Part shown: piece by piece, positions 6,516 through 11,316 of the stretch
Layout of the letters: every line of letters starts with the position of its first letter
Numbering within the stretch: position 1 is the stretch's first letter
Origin: Bacteroidales bacterium
GTDB lineage: Bacteria > Bacteroidota > Bacteroidia > Bacteroidales > UBA4181
Assembly (NCBI GenBank): GCA_031287245.1
Contig: JAITTD010000177.1
Span: forward strand, 1-11,316
Direction: 5' to 3'
DNA length: 11,316 nt
The notes under the pieces: generated by a model
Told to the model about the DNA's origin: nothing
The model's database searches: none
What the model saw: the letters and a program-made list of their open reading frames with translations, nothing else
Made by a program: the position numbers and the translations under genes

Positions 6516-7247
6516 TCATTTCCATTTCCGGCTTTGCAGTTTGAGGCGCGTCAACAGCATGAATATCAGTATCACGCTCAGGAAATAGACCAAATCGCCG
6601 GAATCAATCACGCCGCGACTGATAGACGAGTAATGGACTTTGATGCCTGCTTGGGAAATCATATCCTGCGTGGTGTTGCCTGTCAAACTTGCCAGGGCGT
6701 CGAAGCCTTCGTAGAAAACGAAGCAAAGCGCTGCCGAAATGATAAAAGCCACCACCTGATTGTCGGTAAGCGCCGAGGCGAAGGTGCCAATGGCGGCATA
6801 AATGCCACCCAACAGCAACAAACCGGTTAAAGCGCCGTAAGTGGCGCCTGTATCAAGGTTGCCGGGCGGGTTTCCCAATCGCCACACCGAGATAATATAG
6901 ACCACGCAAGGCAAGAGCGCTAAGGCAATCAACACCACAGCCGCCAGCAGTTTTGCCAGCACTATCGACCATTCGCTGATGGGCTTGGTGAGCAGCAGTT
7001 CAATGGCACCCGACTTCGTTTCTTCAGCAAACGAGCGCATGGTGATGGCTGGCACCAAAAAGAGAAATACCCAGGGCGCAATGTAGAACAAACTGTCCAA
7101 CGAGGCATACCCGCTTTCAGGAATATTCAGCACGCCCGGAAACACCCACAGACACAAGCCGGTGACCGCCAAAAAGACCACCATCACCAAATAACCGGTC
7201 AACGATGAGAAAAAACCTTGAATTTCTTTCCTTAATAAATAATACAT
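6516..7247 (-). CDS. gldF: GldF-type ABC-2 transporter permease
   Basis: A 243-residue integral membrane protein with about six hydrophobic segments (roughly 15-37, 53-71, 96-121, 137-158, 164-182, 218-234). Sequence and length match GldF, the permease of the GldA-GldF-GldG ABC transporter first defined in Flavobacterium gliding. Characteristic stretches are KEIQGFFSSLTGYLV, APWVFLFLVPAITMRSFAEE, IELLLTKPISEW and SISRGVIDSGDLVYF. Non-gliding Bacteroidales also carry this transporter, so motility should not be inferred. The usual partner gldG does not follow: murB comes next after 25 bases. No ATPase gene is in the window. I find no TAnnTTTG box in the 65 bases between this gene and the repeat array, so it may be read from the HU-like gene's promoter through the array. 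Confidence 0.85.
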   Translation of the reverse strand: MYYLLRKEIQGFFSSLTGYLVMVVFLAVTGLCLWVFPGVLNIPESGYASLDSLFYIAPWVFLFLVPAITMRSFAEETKSGAIELLLTKPISEWSIVLAKLLAAVVLIALALLPCVVYIISVWRLGNPPGNLDTGATYGALTGLLLLGGIYAAIGTFASALTDNQVVAFIISAALCFVFYEGFDALASLTGNTTQDMISQAGIKVHYSSISRGVIDSGDLVYFLSVILIFMLLTRLKLQSRKWK

Positions 7248-7311
7248 TATATTATATGTTCATTTTTTACTTGCACTTACGGGGAAATTTTTCATCCTCG
7301 CCTTTGCTGTC

Positions 7312-7515
7312 ACCTCGACACACGGAGGGCACCTACCTCGATGCACGGAGATGGTTGTCGCAACGCACAGATGTGGTTGTCGCAACGCACGGAGGTGGGT
7401 GACCTCGACCCACTGCGGGAAAGATCTCAACGCACTGAGGTAGGTGACCTCAACGCACTGAGGTAGATGACCTCAACGCACTGAGGTAGGTGACCTCGAC
7501 CCACTGAGGTGTGCG
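7312..7515. repeat. Nine-unit tandem array of 22-23-bp hairpin-forming repeats
   Basis: Units start at 7312, 7335, 7358, 7380, 7402, 7424, 7447, 7470 and 7493. The consensus is arm ACCTCA, loop ACGCAC, arm TGAGGT, linker AGGTG. The arms are exact reverse complements, so each unit can form a 6-bp hairpin; because arm and linker alternate, each right arm can also pair with the next left arm. The units at 7447 and 7470 are perfect and differ at one linker base; 7424 and 7493 are near-perfect; those toward gldF are diverged. Units at 7358 and 7380 instead begin TCGCAAC, which pairs with the preceding GTTG. Most units are 23 bp (three are 22), not a multiple of three, so it is not coding. It begins 5 bases beyond the HU-like stop and ends 64 bases before the gldF start. 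Confidence 0.85.
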
Positions 7516-7520
7516 GCAAC

Positions 7521-7916
7521 CTACTTCTTTGAAATTTCGCTTGCGGGTTTCAACTGTATTTTAGCAATTTCAGCCTTGAATTCAGCCGCCGGACGGAACC
7601 TGATGTTCAGTTTGCTGAGGTTGCTTGCCGTTAACGCAGCTTCGGAATCGGCTGCGGCAGAGTTCGCAGTGAGGTAGAAGGAACCGAGGTCGTCTATCTG
7701 CACGGTGTAACCGTTCGACAGCAGTCGTTTCATTACTTTCACCATCTCGTAGATGGCAATTTCCGCCTCTTTGGGATTCATGGTGGTTTCGTCCGCCATT
7801 TCCTTGGCCAAGGCTTTGGTTTTTACCATACCCAGACTTTTCAAAATCAGGTACCACTTCGTGATTGCTCTGTTGGCAGGATTAACCCGCTCAACCTTGT
7901 TAAAAAATACTGGCAT
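7521..7916 (-). CDS. HU-related DNA-binding protein, Bacteroidetes type
   Basis: A 131-residue small basic protein resembling the HU-related family common in Bacteroidales (TIGR01201-like), which contains an HU/IHF fold extended by extra residues. The N-terminal helical part (about 15-68) includes ALAKEMADETTMNPKEAEIA. It is followed by the HU-like turn LLSNGYTVQIDDLGSFYLT (65-83) and LNIRFRPAAEFKAEI (103-117), with a Lys-rich tail. Such proteins are thought to bind and bend DNA as nucleoid proteins; a specific target is unknown. The ATG at 7916 has an AT-rich 40-base leader and a strong promoter. The gene stands alone: menG ends 256 bases upstream, and the repeat array begins 5 bases past the stop. 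Confidence 0.85.
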   Translation of the reverse strand: MPVFFNKVERVNPANRAITKWYLILKSLGMVKTKALAKEMADETTMNPKEAEIAIYEMVKVMKRLLSNGYTVQIDDLGSFYLTANSAAADSEAALTASNLSKLNIRFRPAAEFKAEIAKIQLKPASEISKK

Positions 7917-7965
7917 AATATTAAAATTGAATGAATAAATTATATTGTAAAATCATTATCGGGGG

Positions 7966-7996
7966 CAAATGTAAACAATGTTTTTGGAATTGCAAA
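7966..7996 (-). promoter_or_regulatory. Promoter of the HU-like gene
   Basis: Read on the minus strand, TTTG (7996-7993) is followed after exactly 19 bases by TACATTTG (7973-7966), a full match to the Bacteroidota -33/-7 pattern. Transcription would start near 7959 and leave a leader of about 40 bases to the ATG at 7916. It may also drive gldF and the following operon by readthrough, since no other promoter is apparent there. Confidence 0.75.
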
Positions 7997-8132
7997 ATTA
8001 AAATTGCGATATTCGAGCAGTGGGAAACATTTGAAAGAGCCGCGTTCTGCAACTTTACTTTCTCTTTTTCACATATTATTCCACAGGACAATACATCCGG
8101 CAGGAGCGCCGGTTGATATTTCGGTGTCCCCA

Positions 8133-8162
8133 TTTTTACGTATGATGTATTTACGTCAAAAA
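8133..8162. terminator. Imperfect hairpin after menG, possible transcript end
   Basis: TTTTTACGTA (8133-8142) pairs with TACGT, one bulged C and AAAAA (8152-8162) around a 9-base loop: ten pairs, only two of them G-C. It lies 11 bases past the menG stop. The T-run on the minus strand is in the 5' arm rather than after the hairpin, so this is a poor fit to an intrinsic terminator and could simply stabilise the 3' end. The remaining gene-free sequence toward the HU promoter holds one more small stem, CCGGC (8097-8101)/GCCGG (8108-8112), and nothing else I can name. Confidence 0.25.
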
Positions 8163-8172
8163 TTCAAATTTG

Positions 8173-8919
8173 TCAAATTATTTTTGCGTAGCCTGTGTAC
8201 ATCGTACAAACACCAAATGTCATTTTTTGGTATGTCACTTTGTTAAAACCGGTTTGTTCCATGATGGCTTTCATTTTTGCATTTTGAGGAAAAGCCGCAA
8301 TGGATTTGGGCAGATAGCGGTATGCCGCCTTACTGCGCGAGATACAGCGTCCTGCCAGCGGAATGATGGCAGAATAAAGATGATATAACTGTTTCATCGG
8401 GAAATATTCGGGCGTGGACAGTTCCAGTATCATCAATTTGCCGCCCGGACGCAGCACCCGCAAAATTTCCCGCAAACCACTGTCAATATCTGCAAAATTG
8501 CGGATTCCGAAAGCAATCATCGCCGCGTCAAAGGAATGGTCGGCAAAATTCATAGCGGTACAATCCTGTTGCTCAAAGCTAATCACGTCTGTCAATCCGA
8601 CGGTGGCAACTTTCTCTTTGCCAATTTGCATCATGCCGTCAGATATGTCGATGCCGATAATGTGCGCCGGTTTCAGCATTTTGCAGGCTTGTATCGCCAA
8701 ATCGCCGGTACCGGTGGCAATGTCCAAAATTTTTGCAGGGCAAATGTCTTGCAGCGACCGGATGCCTTTCTTTCTCCAATATCGATCAATACCGAATGAA
8801 AGCGCATGATTCAACAAATCGTATCGCGGCGCTATTTCATCGAACATTTTTGCGACCTGAATGTCTTTTGACGCCCCATTGTCGCTATATGGAAGCACTT
8901 TTTCTGACGGATAATTCAT
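8173..8919 (-). CDS. menG: Demethylmenaquinone methyltransferase
   Basis: The product (248 residues, also called UbiE) is a SAM-dependent class I methyltransferase that C-methylates demethylmenaquinone, the last step of menaquinone synthesis, at the inner face of the membrane. Visible signatures are VAKMFDEIAPRYDLLNHALS (23-42), the SAM-binding motif LDIATGTGDLA (65-75), GIDIS with the ribose-contacting acidic residue Asp91, AFGIRNFAD (136-144), LRPGGKL and YRYLPKSIAAFP (200-211), all typical of UbiE/MenG. Because menA is the divergent neighbour and no ubiquinone gene is present, the menaquinone role is the better reading. The ATG at 8919 sits about 13 bases after the expected transcription start. 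Confidence 0.95.
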   Translation of the reverse strand: MNYPSEKVLPYSDNGASKDIQVAKMFDEIAPRYDLLNHALSFGIDRYWRKKGIRSLQDICPAKILDIATGTGDLAIQACKMLKPAHIIGIDISDGMMQIGKEKVATVGLTDVISFEQQDCTAMNFADHSFDAAMIAFGIRNFADIDSGLREILRVLRPGGKLMILELSTPEYFPMKQLYHLYSAIIPLAGRCISRSKAAYRYLPKSIAAFPQNAKMKAIMEQTGFNKVTYQKMTFGVCTMYTGYAKII

Positions 8920-8938
8920 GGCTGATGATTTTTGGATG

Positions 8939-8946
8939 CAAAATTA
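8939..8946 (-). promoter_or_regulatory. Putative -7 box of menG
   Basis: On the minus strand this reads TAATTTTG, matching TAnnTTTG, 19 bases before the menG ATG. No good TTTG box is present about 19 bases further upstream. Its edge is 13 bases from the oppositely directed -7 box of menA, so the two promoters occupy overlapping DNA. Confidence 0.55.
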
Positions 8947-8959
8947 CAATAATGATGCG

Positions 8960-8967
8960 TATCTTTG
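8960..8967 (+). promoter_or_regulatory. Putative -7 box of menA
   Basis: TATCTTTG matches TAnnTTTG. A TTTG occurs at 8931-8934, but the 25-base spacing is longer than the usual 19-21. RNA would start near 8974, leaving a leader of about 12 bases to the ATG at 8986 and almost none to the in-frame ATG at 8977; a TTG at 8965 lies inside the box and cannot be the start. Confidence 0.6.
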
Positions 8968-8985
8968 TCCCCCGTTATGACTAAT

Positions 8986-9867
8986 ATGAAAAATTCTTTC
9001 AAGGCATGGATGCTTGCTGCCCGTCCCAAAACCTTGCCGGCGGCAGCAACGCCCGTGTTGGTGGCTTGTGCGGCGGCCGTTCACTATCAACATTTTTGCT
9101 GGCAGCCGGCGCTGATCTGCTTCCTGTTCGCAATGATTGCACAAATCATCTCCAATTTTGCCAACGATTATTTTGATGCTCGGAAGGGCAGCGACAATGA
9201 AGAGCGTTTAGGTCCTCAGCGCGCTGTGTCTGAGGGTTGGATAGCGCCAAAAACCATGCTGCGCGTTACCATTGGCTTGCTGATAGCCAACTGTATGCTC
9301 GGTTTGTTGTTGATTCCCTACGGGGGATGGCAATTGCTCGGCGCAGGTGCATTAATAGCCTTGGCGGCATTGTGCTATTCGGGAGGACCCTATCCTCTCT
9401 CATACCACGGACTGGGAGATATTGCCGTTCTGATTTTTTTCGGCATTGTGCCTGTCGGTTTTACTTACTACGTGCAAGCATTGCAATGGTCTGTACCTGT
9501 GGTAGTTTGCGGCATAGCCTGCGGTTTGGTAAGTATCAATATATTGGTGGCGAATAATTTCCGTGACCGCTTTTCCGATCGGCGAGCCGGAAAAAATACC
9601 TCTATCGTGCTGTTGGGCGAAAAATTCGGAATTTATTTTTACTTGCTGAATGGCATACTTGCCGTAACCTGCTGCCAGTATTTCTGGATGGAAAAAACTT
9701 TCCTTGCTGCCGTTTTGCCGATGATTTACCTCCTTTTTCATATCAAAACATGGCGAGAAATGGCGGTTATCGGACAAGGGGCGCAACTCAACGCTATTCT
9801 GGGAAAAAGCGCCCGTAATGAGCTCATTTTTGGCAGTCTTTTGGCAACAGGCTTGTTGATGTCATAA
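8986..9867 (+). CDS. menA: 1,4-dihydroxy-2-naphthoate polyprenyltransferase
   Basis: MenA is an integral-membrane UbiA-family enzyme that attaches a polyprenyl chain to 1,4-dihydroxy-2-naphthoate, giving demethylmenaquinone, the substrate of MenG encoded divergently next door. From the ATG at 8986 the product is 293 residues with about eight or nine hydrophobic helices. The first Asp-rich motif is NDYFDARKGSD at 60-70 (Asp61, Asp64, Asp70), and the second is NNFRDRFSDRRAGK at 190-203 (Asp194, Asp198). Both bind the Mg-diphosphate of the prenyl donor, and the second motif's form is typical of MenA rather than UbiA. RPKTLPAAATPVL at the N-terminus is also typical. An ATG at 8977 would add three residues; I chose 8986 from the promoter position. 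No terminator is evident after the stop. Confidence 0.93.
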   Translation: MKNSFKAWMLAARPKTLPAAATPVLVACAAAVHYQHFCWQPALICFLFAMIAQIISNFANDYFDARKGSDNEERLGPQRAVSEGWIAPKTMLRVTIGLLIANCMLGLLLIPYGGWQLLGAGALIALAALCYSGGPYPLSYHGLGDIAVLIFFGIVPVGFTYYVQALQWSVPVVVCGIACGLVSINILVANNFRDRFSDRRAGKNTSIVLLGEKFGIYFYLLNGILAVTCCQYFWMEKTFLAAVLPMIYLLFHIKTWREMAVIGQGAQLNAILGKSARNELIFGSLLATGLLMS

Positions 9868-9919
9868 ATCGGCACACTATACATACAATCGACAAAACAG
9901 AAGAGGAAAGATATTTAAT

Positions 9920-9950
9920 TTTGAAAATCGACAAAATTTTGTTATTTTTG
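9920..9950 (+). promoter_or_regulatory. Promoter of the glycosyltransferase gene
   Basis: TTTG (9920-9923), a 19-base spacer and TATTTTTG (9943-9950) give an ideal Bacteroidota promoter. The start codon follows 17 bases after the -7 box, so the leader is about 10 bases, A-rich and without a Shine-Dalgarno. This indicates independent transcription from menA. Confidence 0.75.
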
Positions 9951-9967
9951 CAGCAAATAAGCAAATA

Positions 9968-11095
9968 ATGGTTATCGGATTTGACGCCAAACGTGCTTTG
10001 GCTAATTATACGGGATTGGGAAATTACAGTAGATATGTAATCAACAATCTATCAACTTGTTGCCCGGAGCATAGCTACAGGTTGTATGCCCCAAAAGATA
10101 TACATCATCCCAATCTTGACGTCTTGCGCCAACAGGAAAATGTAAAATTCATATTTCCGCAGGGGTTCAACAAATTAACGTCTTCTTTGTGGCGAACCCG
10201 CAATATCATTTCCGATTTGGTTCGCGATGAGGTTCAGTTGTTCCATGGACTAAGCAATGAAATACCGATTGGCTTGAAAAAAGCAGGAATCTGTTCCATC
10301 GTTACCATTCACGACGTGATTTTTTTGCGTTACCCGGGTTACTACAAACCGATAGACCGTGCTATCTATCTGAAAAAAATGCGTTACGCCTGTCGGGAAG
10401 CCGACCATATTGTTACGGTAAGCGACAGCACGCGGCGCGACGTCATTGACTATTTTGGTGTCAATCCTCAGAAAATAAGCGTTATTTATCAGGGTTGTAA
10501 TGACTCTTTTCACAATACAGCCAAAACAGAAAAGAAAAACGAAGTAAAAACGAAGTACGGTTTACCGGAAAAATTTATTCTGAATGTTGGAACCATTGAA
10601 GCGCGGAAAAATTTACTGCTTGCCGTAAAAGCCTTGTTGCACGTTGATGCTGACATTCATTTAGTGGCAGTGGGCAAAGAAACGGCTTATACCGAGCAAG
10701 TGAAGTCTTTTGTCGTGCAAAACCATTTAGAATCAAGGGTTCATATCCTCACCGGCGTTCCTTTAAGCGATTTACCCGCCATTTACCAATCGGCACAACT
10801 CTTCGTATATCCTTCTTTCTACGAAGGCTTCGGCATTCCGGTGATAGAAGCCCTCTATTCGGACATTCCGGTAATAGCCGCCGTCGGTTCGTGCCTGTTG
10901 GAAGCCGGAGGACACCATTCGGTCTATGTAAGCCCCGAAAATGAAAAGGCTTTGGCGGAAGAAATCACCAAAATATTGTCAAACGAGGCTTTGCGCGAAA
11001 AGATGATTGCCGCAGGAAAAAAATATGTTTTCCGGTTCGACGACCAGTTTCTGTCGCAGCAAATGATACAATTGTACCAATCTATGTTGAAATAG
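9968..11095 (+). CDS. Family 4 glycosyltransferase (GT-B fold)
   Basis: A 375-residue cytoplasmic or membrane-associated glycosyltransferase of the GT4 family, which transfers a sugar from a nucleotide donor with retention. The N-terminal Rossmann half has GLGNYSRYV (16-24) for acceptor or phosphate contact. The central part has VSDSTRRDVIDYF (151-163) and the donor-domain NVGTIEARKNL (206-216, with the usual Arg213/Lys214 pair). The C-terminal half has EGFGIPVIE, the EX7E signature with Glu286 and Glu294. Mannosyl or glucosyl transfer in capsule, lipopolysaccharide or glycoprotein assembly is typical, but donor and acceptor cannot be read here. No other polysaccharide genes are in view, and it has its own promoter. 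It converges with the gene ending at 11113, leaving a 17-base gap with no hairpin. Confidence 0.9.
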   Translation: MVIGFDAKRALANYTGLGNYSRYVINNLSTCCPEHSYRLYAPKDIHHPNLDVLRQQENVKFIFPQGFNKLTSSLWRTRNIISDLVRDEVQLFHGLSNEIPIGLKKAGICSIVTIHDVIFLRYPGYYKPIDRAIYLKKMRYACREADHIVTVSDSTRRDVIDYFGVNPQKISVIYQGCNDSFHNTAKTEKKNEVKTKYGLPEKFILNVGTIEARKNLLLAVKALLHVDADIHLVAVGKETAYTEQVKSFVVQNHLESRVHILTGVPLSDLPAIYQSAQLFVYPSFYEGFGIPVIEALYSDIPVIAAVGSCLLEAGGHHSVYVSPENEKALAEEITKILSNEALREKMIAAGKKYVFRFDDQFLSQQMIQLYQSMLK

Positions 11096-11112
11096 GGTTA
11101 CCTTGATCGGCA

Positions 11113-11316
11113 TTACTTTTTTATATTGTATTTTTCCAGTTCTGCTATGCGAGCCATGAGAGCAACTTTTTCAGCATCGGCTTTTTCAAGGGCTTTCTCT
11201 TTTTCAGAAAGGGCTGCGGCTTGGTCTTCAATGACTTTACGTTGTTCCAGCACCTTGCGTTCGGTGTTTCGCAGGTCTTCAAGAAAAAAATCTTCGGTAA
11301 TCATCTGTTTGCGCAC
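11113..11316 (-). CDS. C-terminal part of a coiled-coil protein, cut by the window edge
   Basis: The frame is open through the right edge, so the true start is probably outside; 67 residues are visible before the stop. They form a highly charged helix rich in Glu, Lys and Ala with heptad spacing (ERKVLEQRKVIEDQ, LSEKEKALEKADAEK, LMARIAELEK), almost certainly a coiled coil. Tails of this sort end several Bacteroidales families, including Rpn/PD-(D/E)XK nuclease-like proteins, but no catalytic domain is visible, so I do not assign a function. Its stop is 17 bases from the convergent glycosyltransferase stop. Confidence 0.5.
   Translation of the reverse strand: MRKQMITEDFFLEDLRNTERKVLEQRKVIEDQAAALSEKEKALEKADAEKVALMARIAELEKYNIKK

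Noticed and set aside
7312..7515. CRISPR array
   Set aside because: There are no unique spacers: the 22-23-bp units abut or are separated only by a repeated 5-base linker. No cas gene is present.
7921..8133. A 70-codon minus-strand reading frame between menG and the HU-like gene
   Set aside because: It runs straight through the strong HU promoter, has a composition rich in Cys, Ile and Leu without domain pattern, and ends where the HU leader begins. I treat it as chance.
8179..8186. TATTTTTG on the plus strand as a promoter
   Set aside because: It lies in the end of menG coding sequence, and no plus-strand gene follows for nearly 800 bases.

Overview
The window looks like chromosomal DNA from a member of the Bacteroidota, most likely the order Bacteroidales. 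Several things point there. Four intergenic regions carry the phylum's promoter -7 box (TAnnTTTG), two of them with a TTTG box exactly 19 bases upstream, and Shine-Dalgarno sites are mostly absent. The gene content also fits: a GldF-type permease, the Bacteroidetes-type HU-related protein, a Nif3/zinc-ribbon gene pair, and MenA/MenG for menaquinone. The genes are mostly housekeeping. I see no phage, insertion sequence, CRISPR array, defence locus or complete RNA gene.

Layout. Bases 1-433 have no gene but are rich in repeats: a 14-bp inverted repeat that can fold as a three-way junction, two related 20-bp direct copies plus five tandem 7-bp units, a 9-bp GC-rich hairpin, and three perfect 11-bp tandem copies just upstream of the first promoter. 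Next come rpe and hisF on the + strand, 4 bases apart. They converge with a tightly packed minus-strand run of six genes read from about 7247 down to 1872: gldF, murB, a Nif3-like gene, a coiled-coil zinc-ribbon gene, an exported-type hydroxypyruvate-isomerase-like TIM barrel, and a sugar-type MFS transporter. Gaps in the run are 25, 12, 1, 20 and -1 bases, so it is probably one operon. Upstream of gldF is a nine-unit, 22-23-bp hairpin repeat array. It lies just beyond the stop of an HU-like gene that has a very good promoter of its own. Then menG (minus) and menA (plus) diverge from a shared, very compact promoter region. A family 4 glycosyltransferase (plus) with a textbook promoter follows. 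The window ends in the 3' part of a minus-strand coiled-coil gene.

How the genes fit together. MenA prenylates 1,4-dihydroxy-2-naphthoate and MenG methylates the product to menaquinone, so the divergent pair covers the last two steps of quinone synthesis. The TIM-barrel isomerase and the MFS transporter overlap by one base and probably handle the same sugar or small hydroxy-acid substrate. Rpe serves the pentose phosphate pathway and HisF uses a pentose-derived intermediate in histidine synthesis, but no other his gene is in view. MurB (peptidoglycan) and the glycosyltransferase are envelope functions.

The least explained signals are non-coding: the hairpin array at 7312-7515 and the structured repeats at 1-433. 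Two gene-level oddities are a Nif3 protein that appears to lack the middle domain usual in this phylum, and a gldF without an adjacent gldG. I did not find a convincing new multi-gene system.
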